Source: Tetrapyrgos nigripes
Taxonomy: Eukaryota > Basidiomycota > Agaricomycetes > Agaricales > Campanellaceae
Direction of reading: 5' to 3'
DNA length: 64,000 nt
Assembly: GCA_013368315.1 (NCBI GenBank)
Contig: JAACJM010000001.1
Span: 558,001-622,000, forward strand
The notes below the pieces were generated by a model. That model ran no database searches. It was not told the DNA's origin and was given only the letters and a program-made list of their open reading frames with translations. Positions within the stretch are counted from its first letter, which is position 1, and every line of letters begins with the position of its first letter. Shown piece by piece: positions 22,639 to 34,516 of the stretch. Position numbers and translations under genes: made by a program.

Positions 22639-23985
22639 ATGTCATTCTTCGTCCTTCCTCTTGAAATCCGTCTTTACATATACCATCTTTTCTTCCAGGA
22701 TCATCGCAATGTAGTCAATTTCCAGCAACCCACAAACGCACATTTTGCTCTTCTTCATACCTGCAGAGCGATCTCTGTCGAAGCGGCCCACCTTCGCTTC
22801 TATGTCTCTCTCACCAACGATTCCCAAATTTCCCGCTTCGTCTCGAATGTCAGCGACGAGCATGCCTCGCAGCAGATGCAGCAGATAACGTGCATCGATG
22901 TAGCAAATGATGCTCGAATAGTCATCCCTCCTTCTAGCAATGTAAGGCAAAAGAAGGACAACCCAAGCTTGACATGGGCTGATTGCTTTAAGAAATGACA
23001 GTCTGCCGTTCCCGCTTCAGATCTCTACCTTGCACTCGGGAAAATGACTAATTTATCTCAACTGCGGGTCTTTGAAGGTCGTAGAAGTCGCCCGGCCAAT
23101 CATTTTAGTGAGTAAACACTTAGCTATCTTGGCAACCGGTCCTAAACAGGACTCAGTCTCTGGGGCACGCTTTTCCCTCCAGTTTGAAAAAGCCATGTTT
23201 CCATTCGAAACGGTCGTGCCACGCCTCGTGTCGTATGAGCTTTTTCTCGTGCCCTCAACGAGTCCAATGCACATTCTTTTCCGTGTCCTACCACCAACGG
23301 ATGTTCAAACATTGCGTTTATCAGGCGGTTGCGTGCTATATCGGGGTTCTACATTTCCTTCTTTACGCCATCTGACCATCTGTGGTGTCACAGGGCATTA
23401 TCTGGATCAACACATGCAAGTTCGTATGCGTCCCTGTTCGTTGATGTCTCCTAATCGCACTTTGCTTCGTAGGACCACCTGACCGCCTCACAATTAAGGA
23501 CTTTTCAGTACAGCCAGGGAGACAGATTGGGCTTCGAATTGACGGATCACCTTCTCATTCCTCTCGCTCATAGTTCGGCGTCGACCTTGAGCAAATTAGT
23601 GTTGCTTGGATGTAGCAAGCTTTCAACAACAGCTTTGACGCAATGTCTTCAAGAATTGTCTTCATTGGAGTATTTCGCCTTTTCATTCATTACAGTGCAT
23701 GAGCTCCGTTCAAATTTTGTCACTGTGCTTCCGCCATCCCTCGCCACACTCAAATTGAGGGTGACCAATGCATTCTATGCTAGGCCTCTCATCGAAGAAG
23801 AGAATAACCTTTGCGATGCTCTGGAAAATCTACTTCATAGATTGCCACCGCTGACAAACATACATCTCCACCTTCGACATGAAGTCTTGCAAGCTCATCA
23901 TCGTGACGAGTGGTGGTTGAAAGCTGCTTTAGCAGCGAGCTGCGTGCTTCATTTGGGACCTTGGGAAATGGATGAGATCATTTAG
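22639..23985 (+). CDS. F-box/leucine-rich-repeat-like protein
   Basis: The start MSFFVLPLEIRLYIYHLFFQ resembles the F-box-like LPxEIRxxIY motif of fungal proteins. Introns join in frame at 22940-22999, around 23110-23158 and after DQHMQ near 23420. Downstream segments show leucine-rich-repeat-like spacing: LQTLRLSG-type runs (TDVQTLRLSGGCVL), FPSLRHLTICGV, LSKLVLLGCSKLSTTALTQC and LSSLEYFAF. Such proteins often act as substrate receptors of SCF ubiquitin ligases and are expanded in basidiomycetes. The product would have about 390 residues and ends PWEMDEII. The target cannot be inferred. Confidence 0.6.
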
Positions 23986-24112
23986 TAGAACTAGATTGTA
24001 ACTAAATTTACTCTAGATGGAGCAGTACGTGTCCGAGTTAAAACAACAGCAAGTAATAGCACACTGATACAACGACAAGAGGTCCTTGAGAACTAAAGCA
24101 AATCTACACATC

Positions 24113-25007
24113 TCAATACCCTTTATGAGGTGTCTGAGTGCTCGAGTAGAAGCCGTCCTTAGGTTCGACGGGTGGAGCGGACATGACTTCCGACACACTA
24201 GTGGCACTACGATGTCTACCGTGAGCGTAGCCACGGTCTAAAAGGTCCGTCGACATGCGTGAGTCCCAAGGATCATTTCGAGAGTTCATCGGAATGGTCT
24301 GGTCACGAAGAGCATCATATTTGGCGTGATCCGCCTGCTGGCCAGTGCTATAAGCGGATAGGACAGTGTAGAGGTATAGCTACGATACCAGTTTCAGAAA
24401 GCAACGTACGACACAAGAATTCAGACGCTTACATGCACAATGCCAAGTAGCACCCAGAGAGCACCCATGATTCCTACATCGATCCAGGGGAATATGGTGC
24501 AGAGTGTATCGGCCTGACTTTCCAGAGAAGAATCATTTGGGTCATAAAAGTCTGACATGCAGTTGGACTTCGCTGTGTTGTGACGAGAAGCAGAAATGAT
24601 GACCCAGACAGCAGCGATCGCAAAGACAGCAATCAGCGCCAAAACATGCAAGCTAACATAGCGACGGAATAGAATTGGCTTTTCCTGAGGACAGACATAA
24701 GAACACGAAGGCATGTGCCGTGAGGAACTCACTCTTGCAACACCAATGAATCCAAGTACTTGGATAGCAGCAGCGACTAAGCAGACGATTCCAAAAATCC
24801 AGGGTGCAAATGATGGGGTTGCAGCGCCCACAACTACAGTTAGAGTTAGTTATGGTGCATGTTTTGAGTACAGAATGACATACTATCAGGTGTGGCCATC
24901 GAAAGGATGCCGGCAGCGAGAGCAGCTACGAATTGCTCAATAAGGGTGACATAGATGCCTGCATTGACGACTGGGATTGCACAACAACAGTAGTCTCTGG
25001 GCTTCAT
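24113..25007 (-). CDS. Four-transmembrane protein of unknown function
   Basis: After splicing, about 240 residues contain four hydrophobic segments: AIPVVNAGIYVTLIEQFVAA near residue 10, WIFGIVCLVAAAIQVLGFIG near 55, HVLALIAVFAIAAVWVIISA near 90 and WIDVGIMGALWVLLGIVH near 150. A loop of about 35 residues with three cysteines (NCMSDFYDP, DTLCTIF) lies between the third and fourth. A hydrophilic Ser/Asp-rich tail ends STQTPHKGY. The topology recalls MARVEL/tetraspan proteins, but no signature proves it. The start at 25007 (MKPRDYCCCAIP) has a cysteine cluster that could be lipidated. It is divergent from the NPC2-like gene with 144 bp between starts. Confidence 0.7.
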
Positions 25008-25151
25008 GATGGTGGTAGATAAGAAAGAGGAGTGGACCGCAGCTATGGCACAGCCCAACTCATTTCGCAGACGTCACTTCAAAGCGGTGACCGTGTGACT
25101 AGCTCCGTCCTTAGTTGGCTAATTCACTCTTGATTCTACTTGCATACCACC

Positions 25152-25883
25152 ATGCTACGTCTCTATCTCCTTGCCGCTTTCTGTTTCTTCGGTATCGTTG
25201 TGGCAGATGCTGGCCAGCAGATTACTTTACAGGAAAATTCCCCCGTTCATTCCACCGCAGGATGGAGCTGGGAGGACTGTGGTACGTATACACATTTCCC
25301 GTTGCAGGTTCATCCATTCATTTTTCTGTAGGTGAATCTAGTGATATCATCCGAGTCAAGTCTATAGTTGTCAAGCCAGACCCACCGAAACCTGGTGAAG
25401 ATATGACTATGACTGTTGTAGGGACTGCATCGGAAGTCGTCGAGGTCAGTGAACACTCGTATCATAGTTCTCTTCAGCTCTGACTCAATTCTGAACAGGA
25501 CGGTGCTTATGCTGATGTCACTGTCAAGCTGGGTCTTATCAAGCTCCTGACCAAGAGGTTCGACGTCTGTGAAGAGGCGTAAGTTATATCCTTCCAAATT
25601 GTACTAATAAGGAAACAACTCATATACTGCTATCGTAGTCAAAAGGCCAATGCTACTATCCAATGCCCCGTCGAAAAAGGAGATCACACTGTTGTCCAAA
25701 CCGTTGCATTACCCAAGGAGATACCTCAAGGTGCGTCATAATTCAAACTAGGATCTTCCATTGATACTGACCGCATTGCTAGCTAAATTCAAGGTCAAAG
25801 TTGAAGGGTACAGTGTGGACGACGAGCCTTTGCTCTGCCTTGACATGACTGTCGACTTCATGAAGCATCTTTTCAATTGGTAG
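25152..25883 (+). CDS. ML/NPC2-domain phosphatidylglycerol/phosphatidylinositol transfer protein
   Basis: About 170 residues with a clear signal peptide (MLRLYLLAAFCFFGIVVADA) enter the secretory pathway. The mature part is an ML domain: WSWEDCGESSDIIRVKSI with the first Cys, DPPKPGEDMTMTVVGTA, then RFDVCEEA, ATIQCPVEKG and EPLLCLDMTVDF with the paired Cys residues. Fungal members of the NPC2/PG-PI-TP group bind and move phospholipids or sterols in the vacuole. Introns follow DCG, VVE, EE and IPQ with standard borders. The ATG at 25152 is the only reasonable one. Confidence 0.9.
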
Positions 25884-26079
25884 TCGTCTTCATTTTCTAA
25901 TGCGCATTCACGAGTCTTTTTTATATGATCTCTTCACTTACTGTACAGTGTAGTGGCATTCATCAGTTATACACTTCATACATGCGTGTGTCCTTTTTAA
26001 TCCATCCGCTGCGAGAGGAGACTTTCCCATTTCGGCCTGTACCTGGAGATTGACTCCAGCTACCTCAACAACGTGAACT

Positions 26080-28248
26080 TCATTTTGAGTGTGAGCTCAG
26101 GAGGCTCGCAGCGTGTCTGATTATGTACAAAACAGTCAATGCAAATGAGCTAGAAGAAAGAACTGGAGTCGAACATACGTGAAGATATTCCATAACTGAG
26201 TCTGGTTCTTGTAATATGCGAGTCCTGGACAAGGTATAGGCAAAATATTATTCTGCAGGAGCGAACTACTACGTACCGTCATTAGGGGATGCCCCATTGA
26301 TAAGTCGGTCCTCATATTTGAACAAATGATTACCGCCATGTTCTTTGAGCCCGAGCACTCCAAATTGCCAGGGCATGATGCTGCAGGAATATCAGAAATT
26401 ACAGTGAAATCCTAACCAGAGGCACAAACCCACTGCACGCAGAGTCATTAGCATTGGCACGAGAAGAGAGAGAAGCGGTTCTTACGCTGTTTTAGTCTCG
26501 ATGGCGTGGTTGACCCAGGACGGGTAGATAGAAGTCTTATTCTCTTTCAGCGAGGAAGTATTGGTTAAGATTGAGTGACTATCTGGAGAAACTGTAACTT
26601 ACCGATGCCCTGCATACCGAATTCTTCCAATATTACGGGTTTACCTGCTCTTGCTCCGGCTAGACGTGGGTAGCATAATATGAATCCAGTGGCCGCGTTT
26701 TCAAAGAACGATTCACACTCACATTCTGCGTGCAAGGTGATCCAATCTAAACCCCATTGCTCCAGAGAAAAGTTGGATCCCGGGAAGTCGAGATTCGAAT
26801 ACCATACTTGGGGATATAAATGCTGAGATACCAAGTCAACTCAAAGGCTCCTTAGATGAGGATAGTGACTCACGTATGTAGCGAAATCAATATTGTCCAA
26901 AGTGAGGTCTGCGTCGAAGTCTTCGCCAGCTAATATAGAATATTAATGAGGCTAGAGAATGCCTGAAAATGAGCCTTAAATAATAACCTTGACCGTTGAA
27001 GTTGTAGTCGGTGGCGAATTCCCCTGTCGCATTTCTCCAGAAGAAATGTCCTTCTCCACCAGTGGTTATCTGCACACATGCAATGAATGGTCCAATTCCG
27101 TAGAACAAATATCAAGAGACGTCATCCTTACGAGATGATGAGGATCCCTTTCGAGCAAAGAATCAGGGTCTGCCAGCACAGCGAACGAAGGATACTTACA
27201 GTCTACGAACAAAATCGGATTGCTGCTTGTACCATTTGGTGAGCAATTCGGTTCCTGGAACACAGTTTGGACCACTTGGAAGGTCACCCAGACATCTTGC
27301 TTCATTCATAAGCTCCCAGGCGAAAATGGTGGGCGAATTTTTGTATCGGTTGACGATTGTTTTCACGTAGCGCTCTATTCAGAGTTATTAGTGCTTGTGA
27401 GTCACGCCAGAGAATAATATGATCTGCTCACGATAGGAAGCAATGATACGAGGATCACTGAAGAATACGTCGTGAGTGACTCCTGCTCCGGCTATCCAAT
27501 TTATGTACAGTTCCGCTCCCTGGAATTGAAAAGCTGTGAGCAGCAAGCGCAATTGAGCAAAAACTACCAACGCCATATCCAACCCTATTGCAGAAGCCGG
27601 TTCAGTTCATGCTCAATTCAAAACTCATACTGGAACTCGCCAATTATTCGTAAAAGCAACGATAACCTTGATATCAAACTCGGCTGCGGCCTGGATAACA
27701 AAGTCGAGTCTCTCGAGTCCTTGGGGACCATCGTTCAGTACCCATTCACTGCTATTCCATACCTGCAAGTCATAATTCGGAATTAAGTGGCACTTGGCTT
27801 TTCACGAAAACGTACTTGATAGTATGTCAAATCAGTCTCCAGCGCGCCAGCCAGCTCTGAACCGTTGATAGCGTTGAATCCCTATTGCATAGAGATTCTC
27901 AGTGGGTGTATTCTTGTTTATTAAGAAAGACGTGTACCCATGTTCGAAGAACGCGGATGCCAGCCGCCTGCATTTCTCGAAAGGTTGCGCGTACATCCTC
28001 TTTTGAAGTCAGAAGCGGAAGCCACTGGAATTTAGAAACACGATAAGAGTCTGAGGATCAAAATGAAGAACGGACGTCACGTAGGAATTCGCTCCAACGA
28101 ACGCAAACGGCTTTCCATCTAGCTCAAAGCTAGTTCCTTGCGTAGTCACAAAGCCAGGAGGTGTCCTTGAGGCAGCGACGAGGCTAGAAGCATCATACAG
28201 CCAGAAATTGGACAGCAGAAGAAACACAGAGGCCAGAAGATATCGCAT
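26080..28248 (-). CDS. Secreted glycoside hydrolase family 5 (mannanase-type)
   Basis: The start MRYLLASVFLLLSNFWLYDA is a signal peptide. The mature GH5 domain shows FVTTQGTSFELDGKPFAFVG, VLRTWGFNAIN, DIKVIVAFTNNWVGYGGAEL, TIFAWELMNEARC with the acid/base Glu, TYHLYPQVWY and GKPVILEEFGMQG with the nucleophile Glu. This pattern fits endo-beta-1,4-mannanases or related GH5 groups; substrate is an inference. The usual Pro after the acid/base (NEP) is Ala here. FTNNWVGYGG forms only through a GC-AG intron (27585-27640) and a 13-nt exon (27572-27584). About 450 residues result. The 3' end is uncertain: either read-through to 26080 after EYLH or another short intron. Confidence 0.85.
27585..27640 (-). 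other. GC-AG intron next to a 13-nt microexon in the GH5 gene
   Basis: The donor is GCGAGT and the acceptor TGCAATAG. It leaves TG before and G after, making the Trp of FTNNW. The following exon, 27572-27584, is only 13 nt (coding VGYG with flanking bases) and is closed by a GTTGGT donor. The neighbouring GTTCCA donor gives the wrong phase. Confidence 0.65.
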
Positions 28249-28443
28249 CACGGACTTGGGTATTAGAATGACTTGGCATTGTTAAATAGGTGCACGGACA
28301 AACATCGGAAAGGAAGGCTCGTCAGAAGGATCCTAGGAACACAAGCCTCGAGTGAAGAACACGGAGAAACTTGGCGGCGAGCAGGTGAGCGGTGAGGCGG
28401 CCCGCTTGCAAACAAATTCAAAAATTTCTGTTTCTTGAACGTC
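28249..28443. promoter_or_regulatory. Divergent promoter, GH5 / Ipi1
   Basis: The 195 bp between the two start codons serve both a secreted hydrolase and a ribosome-biogenesis gene. No clear TATA box is present on either side. Confidence 0.4.
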
Positions 28444-31329
28444 ATGCCAAAAAGTGCAAAGAGAAGAAAGGACAAGGCTGCTGACTTCACGGTACAATCT
28501 GTCTTCTCTTGACGTGTCTCATCTCACTATCTCCAGAACAGAAAGCAAAACTCAAACTAGGAAAAGGGAAACAAACCCCAAGCAATGTAATTGACACTTC
28601 CTTCAAGGCGCGATGTATGTTCACTGCATTCTCAATGGCACTATTCCATTCATTCAACAAGTGCAGCCATTGCTTTGCCTTCGCAGAGTATTGTTTTTGA
28701 AAAGGACGATGACACTCCAGCAACGAGACGCAAATTGACATTTGACGACTTAATATCCAACATTAAACATCATAATGCAGGATCCAGGCGAGGTGCGCGT
28801 AGAGTTTTCATGCCAAAATCATACTAATAATGTCCTTCCAGACGCGCTGTTTGGGCTCAAGGAACTGCTGGACGGTCACTGGGAGCTCACTGAAGGCGTT
28901 CTTCCAACACTCCTAAATGCCACTGTCAAACTCATCTCGGACGAAGTACGTGCTTTTAACATATACCATTGTTCACTTCTCATGCGAAAGTAGGATGTAA
29001 GTGTCCGTAAGGCCCTCATAGGCTTCTTCTCCTGGTTATTACCGAGATTACCAAGGGTAAGGATGTTTGTCCGGCGCGCTGGATTAGACTAAGCTTCTGT
29101 CTTAGGGTATCTTATCACCGCATGGACCCCTTCTCCTTCTATTTACGACCTCTGCACAAACTCACATCTTTCCCGAAATTCGGATAGATGCGGTACGGTT
29201 ACTCAACGTACTGCTGGAATTCATTCCAGAAACAATCGTCGAGGGATGGGATTCTGGCAATGGTCATGGTACCCGTGTACTCGAAGGATATCTGGGAATT
29301 CTGAATGCTGGGACGCTGACTGGTGATGCCGAAGGTGAAGACAACGCTGTTATGCTAAGGTGGTCAAGTTCATGTATCTTTCGCAGGTCCACCAGCAGCT
29401 ACTTCAACCGCTACGGTCATGCTAAGCCTTAATGTCTGTTTTTAAACTTTGGACCCTACTTCCAGATCTGACATGTCTTTTGTTTTCTGATTTTCAGTCT
29501 AAGCTCGCAGTGTTACACTCCTTGTCGCGTTTTCTTGAGATCGCCTTATCCTTATCACCGTTCCTTGACCCCTCCTCCACGAACCCCAGAAAGAATTGGT
29601 TCCTGTCACCGTTATTCACAAATCAGCAAGCCTACCTTGCTTTTGACAACTTGCTTCAGCCTTCATCGTCGAAAAAGAGAGAACGTTGTCATATCTGGTC
29701 AACAGCTGAGGACAACGAGAATGATTCTCTCAATCTGGAACATCTTACTGCGACCCACATTTTGTCGAGCTGGGATCTACAAGAGTTATCTGTGGTTCCT
29801 GACTCTCAAGAATTACAAGATGCCACAAATCCTTTCATCGCAGTACGTTTCGATGTCGGAAGTCTTTCAATGTTTTTCTCATTGAGTCCATCTAGCGTCT
29901 AGCAAAGATATTGCATACAACTCTAATATCTGCGTTCTTAGACTGTGCCCCTGCGGTCTTTTCACCCAGTACCGGACCTCCAGAGACGGAAATGAATGTC
30001 ATCCTCGAGATTTCTCAAATCACTCATACTTTGTATGGGCGAATGTTAATGGAGTTGGAATATGTGCGTCGTCCCAATATCGCCCGTCATCCGTCTCATT
30101 CATGTCATGTCATTCCTCAGTTTTCTTCCAGCACAGCCGAAGAGCTCAGAACGATACTCGGACACATGTCTCCCTTCTTCCCTTTCAAGCCGCATGGACG
30201 CCACGATACCAAGGTAAACAATTGCCTGCCAATGTTTTTTCTTTTGTTTTCCCGCAGCCTTTTGAAATGCCGTTATTCCAGGTCGAACAAGTGTTTCAGG
30301 ATTTAAATCTCATTTATTGCGACCTTTTATCCAGACTCGTGCTAGCTTCCCAATCCAGCACGGAGAAAACCACGGTCCGCTCAAAAAAGGCATTTGCATC
30401 AAACAAACAGCATCTGAATACAAACGACAAACTATGGGTGCAGTCCGACCATGTCTGTGATTACATAGTTGGGTTACTGGGTGGTAATGATAACGAATCA
30501 GAGAGTAATAATCATTTAGCTCGCCCGTTATCCCCAGCGGCCTATAACCTACTCCTTCCTGCAATTTGGTCATTTTTAAATCTACCGCGACGCCAGGAAA
30601 CCGCGTTTTCATCAGTAAATGTATGGCAAACCACTCTGAAGCATGCTTTCGGACTTTCGTCCAAATCTGCTTTGAAACGTTCCGCATTCGATTTCGTGGC
30701 TAGAATAGTTTTGGTAGGAGATGTTTCGAGTCTGATAAAGATATACGAAATACTCATCCATCGATTATCATTTATTATTATAGCTCGAAACGGACGCGCA
30801 GTATCGAGGGGACTTTAGGCTGGGGCACAACATGAACAAGGAAAACGTGGTGGTACTGGAAACGTGGATAACACACCTTCCTAAAGTTTTGTGGGAGCTT
30901 GGGTCGACGAATGAATCCACAACCGAGGTTATCCTTCTATTTTTGCTCCGTACGATACAACGGAGATCGACCGTCCCGGTCATTACGGAGAAGGTGTGTT
31001 TTTCTTCCACGCCGAGTCTTTTTTCTTTCCCTAAAATTTTTTTTTTCTTTCACTGTTGCCTACTGTTGCCATAGGTGATATCCGCTTTACATTCCCGATT
31101 TGTTCCCTACTTTAGCGCTATGCATGCAGTCCGCGGTCAAGTCCCGGGTCCGTTTACGAAGCTTCCTGAAGGATGTAAATCGAGACATTTGGCACTTGAC
31201 TTGGCCGCTTTGCTGTCAGGACACATAGGAGGACAAAGCGCAGCGCTGATTGACGCAGTCGAGCTAGCAGTGACGGGCATGGCGGAAGAGAATTACTGGC
31301 GTCAACTCAAAACGCAGCTCATGTCATAG
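28444..31329 (+). CDS. IPI1: Ipi1/Tex10 pre-rRNA processing protein
   Basis: The protein opens MPKSAKRRKDKAADFTKAKL, KLGKGKQTPSNVIDTSFKAR, SIALPSQSIVFEKDDD, RRKLTFDDLISNIKHHNAG and LFGLKELLDGHW, the typical start of the Ipi1/Tex10 armadillo-like protein. It works in the Rix1/PELP1 complex on the pre-60S particle during ITS2 removal and remodelling by Rea1. About 13 short introns are needed; the first three join in frame with these motifs. The rest, roughly 740 residues in all, is helical repeat sequence such as LPRLPRGILSPHG and VRLLNVLLEFIPETIVEG, ending WRQLKTQLMS. The yeast protein is shorter, as is usual when compared with basidiomycete and animal forms. Confidence 0.85.
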
Positions 31330-31588
31330 ATACTCTTTCGATGAAAGCAATAATATCCACAAGAATCTCGTAAATTCCTGATGTCTACATACAACAACCA
31401 CCGTGAAAATGTAAGCAATAATGATATAGCAACCAAGCATTGCATGGACTCGCCATGCCCATTCCATAGCAACAAGGATTTAAAAAATGACAACAAGAAT
31501 TCCAGGCTCCTCGCTAACTTGGCAAGGGGCACGACGCCTCCTGGACGTCGAATGATGTCACAGTAGAGGAAAACGTGGGTATAGAGGC

Positions 31589-32794
31589 TTAATCCCAAAC
31601 CCAGGTCATGCCTGAGAGACGACCAAGAGCGAAGTCGGCCAAATCCGAGAAAGCGGTCGGGGAGAAGTCCAGGTCGGTGATAGCACAACCTTCACACCTG
31701 TCAGTTACGGTGATGGTGGTGGACTTTCCTTTGTCTAATATAGATCAAGATCAGTACACTCAGCACAGTGGACAAAAAAAACAGTGCGCACAAGTAGCAG
31801 TGATTTTCTTGCCACAGACAGGGTTGCTGTTGGGGTTGACTCCATTGTAACCACTAAGATTAGATTGGTAAGAGACGGCATAAATAGACCGATCACAAAA
31901 AAAAAAAAAAAAAAAACTTACGGGAACTGGTCGAACAACAGGTGAGAGACGGCAGCGATGTGGTCAGTGTCGGTGTTGGTGATACCACAGGCACCGAGAC
32001 CAGCTGGAATGGAATTCAGAATCTTTGAGTGAACAAAGAGCTAGGAATGCTTACTAGCGTAGAAAGTGCCTAGCAACGAGAAAAACTTTCAGTTGACATT
32101 TTTTTCTGTGAAAGAAATGGAAGCCCACCTTGACCGGTCTGGGTGCCGCTCAAGAAGCTGAGACCACTGTTGCCAGATGAGCTGGAGCTGGAGCCAGAGT
32201 TGGATCCAGAATTCGAGCCCGAGTTGGAGTTTGAGCCAGAGTTGGATCCAGAGTTGGAGCCCGAGTTAGATCCCGAGTCGTGGGAACCAGAATCCTGAGA
32301 AGGAGAGGGAGAGGGAGCGGGGTCTGAAGTAGGGGAGGGAGAGGGTGCGGGGTCTGAAGTAGGGGAAGGATCGGGGGTGTGGGATGGCTTATGAGTGGAG
32401 GGCTTAGGGGTGTCCTGTGCTACGGCTGTCGCTGGGTCGGCTGCGACATTCACAGGGGCAGCAGTGGTAGCTGGAGCCCGGGAAGAAGAGGGAGCCTGAG
32501 AAGAGGGAGCCTGAGAAGAGGAGCCTGAGAAGAGGGAGCCTGAGAAGAAGAGGGAGCCTGAGAAGAAGACGGCGCAGAGGGGGCGGGACGAGCCTTGCAC
32601 CGTCTGGAGATGGAACGACGGCTGCGTCTGACAGGAACCTCGAAAGAAGAGGGGATTTCTGGAAGAGGAGCAGGAGCAGCGACCCTAGCGGCGATGGCAC
32701 GGTGGTGGTTGTTGGAGAAGGCGTGGGGAGTGGCGAGAGCGTTGACGCTGAGGAGGGTGGAGAGGAGGACAACAAAGACAGACTTGAAAGCCAT
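31589..32794 (-). CDS. Secreted DPBB (RlpA-like/barwin-like) protein with repeat linker, frameshifted
   Basis: The start MAFKSVFVVLLSTLLSVNA is a signal peptide. A basic stretch (RRSRRSISRRCKARPAP) precedes an APSSSQ repeat, then a PSPTSDPAPSPSPTSDP segment and a GSNSGSN repeat. The C-terminal domain is a double-psi beta-barrel: TFYAGLGACGITNTDTDHIA, VCGKKITATYKGKSTTITVT, then DRCEGCAITDLDFSPTAFSD with the barrel Asp and Cys pair, ending GMTWVWD. Such proteins are common secreted, cell-wall-associated proteins of mushrooms. A repeat unit near 32520 has GG where its sisters have GGG, which breaks the frame between the signal-peptide half and the DPBB half. An intron donor within this gene is followed by a 20-base T run on the coding strand (31897-31916). 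Confidence 0.85.
32170..32290. repeat. Ser/Gly/Asn-coding tandem repeat
   Basis: Short units coding GSNSGSN and related strings repeat here within the linker of the DPBB protein. Units are 12-24 bp and imperfect. Confidence 0.75.
32478..32582. repeat. Ala-Pro-Ser-Ser-Gln-coding tandem repeat with a length error
   Basis: Units of 15 or 18 bp coding APSSQ or APSSSQ repeat about six times. One unit near 32520 is one base short, moving the frame. Confidence 0.8.
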
Positions 32795-33014
32795 GGCAAA
32801 GAGGGACGAATGGAACGTAGTGAATGACTGGCTCTTTATACCGTAACCACAAAACCGCGATGCAGGAGTAAAAGAAAGGAATGGTATTTGTTTGTTCGCA
32901 TTTTCGCTTATATTCGTCTCTGTTTGCCCCTAAAATGATGCATGCCTAAAATCCTCGTGCCCGCAGCAATGCCAATAATATCAATATATCTCTATACAAC
33001 ATACAAAATCGTGT

Positions 33015-34356
33015 TCAGCCTGTGCCGGCAGTCGCCGCATACATTTTTACAAGTCCAATACTACTTGTTTCCGCAAGGCTCTTCGCATATGCATCCACCT
33101 GTCCTAACAACAGCATGCTTTCCAGCCGGCTCGGCTCTGGAGGGATTTTGAACAGTCGTGTCACATCCTCCTCCGGCAGCGGGGCCAATCCCTGCGCGAC
33201 TCGAGCTATGTTCTCCTCCTTACGTTTCGCAACATAGTTGTCTGCCCGGGCTCGTTCCCGTGCGATCTGTCGCGAGAGGTACGCAAGATTACCCTCTTCC
33301 GTCCGATAATTATCTAAGGCTTCTCCAATCTGCTCCAGATTTTTCGTGAGGCCTCCTGTGTTGAGATCGAGAACGGAGAACGAAGGCCCCAAAGCGGACG
33401 ATGTCGCCGAGGCCACAGCTGCATCCGAAAGTGGCGACGATGTTGTCGTGCCGAGTTCTCCGAGGAATGAACTCAGGAGCGGGTTGGTGCGGATTCTGAG
33501 GGGAACTTCCTTGAGAATAGTAGAAAATGTTAACTGATGGCTCGCAAGACTAGAAAGTCACGTAAGAACAAAAGAACCGATAGAGCATGCCCAGAGTTAC
33601 CTAGCTGTATTAAAATTCGACTTCCTGTATGCATCCAGAAATGAGTTTGTGAGGCGAAACGCACGGAAGGATGCGTTGCCGCGCGCTGTCTGTGAGACAT
33701 CTTTAAAGACGGAAATGAACAAGACAGGAATAATATAGATCCGAGCACGACTCACCATGCACGACAACAATCCCTCCGTGCCTCAGTTTTTCTTGGTGAA
33801 TGGCCAGAGTGTCGACAAGATTTTGATTGAAGAATGCCCCAAGCGAAGAAGCTTGATAGAAACCAACGACACTATCATCCGATTGGACTTCTCTCAGAGA
33901 GCGCAAGACCGATGTCTGATATCGAGCTATAATCTCTTTTCACAATTCTATTCTCACCAACTAATAGCGGCACATACCTACAGATCTTGCAGTTTTTTCG
34001 TCTTCATCTCCAGCATGATGAGGCAAGGCGAAAGAATTGGAAACTTCAAGCGTTCCGTTCAGATCAATACCCAGCAAAAGACCATGAGCTGATGTAGCGG
34101 TTGCTTCTCGTGCGTGTTTGAGGATTTTGGAGACCACCTGATATGATTATTTAGAACACTCCATCTTTCCTTGTAAAACACTCTTGCACACCAAACCGTC
34201 AAGTTGGACTTGAGTAAGAGGAATTTCGGCTTCGACATCAATGGCCTTGGACATTGAGGGTGGAATAGCTTCATAAGTGGGCTGGACTGGTGCCGGAGTA
34301 GCACTTGGAGCTGGAAGGGATGCCGCCAGGGCAGCGGCCATAGAAGGAGCAGCCAT
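33015..34356 (-). CDS. Eukaryotic translation initiation factor 3 subunit H
   Basis: About 365 residues carry an MPN domain of the eIF3h type: VSKILKHAREATATSAHGLL, LGIDLNGTLEVSNSFALP, then SVARYQTSVLRSLREVQSDD and VVGFYQASSLGAFFNQNLVD. The C-terminal part has LTFSTILKEVPLRIRTNPLL and RQIARERARADNYVAKRKEE. The JAMM metal ligands are not complete, as expected for this non-catalytic eIF3 subunit, which acts in scanning and reinitiation. The start at 34356 gives a low-complexity Ala/Pro N-terminus. Introns fall after GLV, SVA, VVH, NTA and near FS, each about 50 nt. Eighty percent of budding yeasts lack this subunit or have diverged it, but filamentous fungi keep it. Confidence 0.88.
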
Positions 34357-34516
34357 GTCTACTTTTTTGTCGACGAGAGCGCGACAAGGAGTGAAAAAAG
34401 CTAAAGGGGATGGCAAACAAAGGCACACACTCCTTTCGTCATTGGATATTAATAATATAGATTGTTCTTCCGTTTTGAAATCTCAAGAGTCTCTTTGTTA
34501 CTCACCACCATTTTCA
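34357..34516. promoter_or_regulatory. Divergent promoter, eIF3h / zinc transporter
   Basis: The 160 bp separate two start codons in opposite orientation. AT-rich sequence (TTAATAATATAGATTG) sits near 34447. Confidence 0.4.

Noticed and set aside
31897..31916. Run of 20 A's, possible trace of a retroposed transcript
   Set aside because: It sits directly after a GTAAG donor within an intron of the DPBB gene (T run on the coding strand); no target-site duplication or inserted gene was seen.
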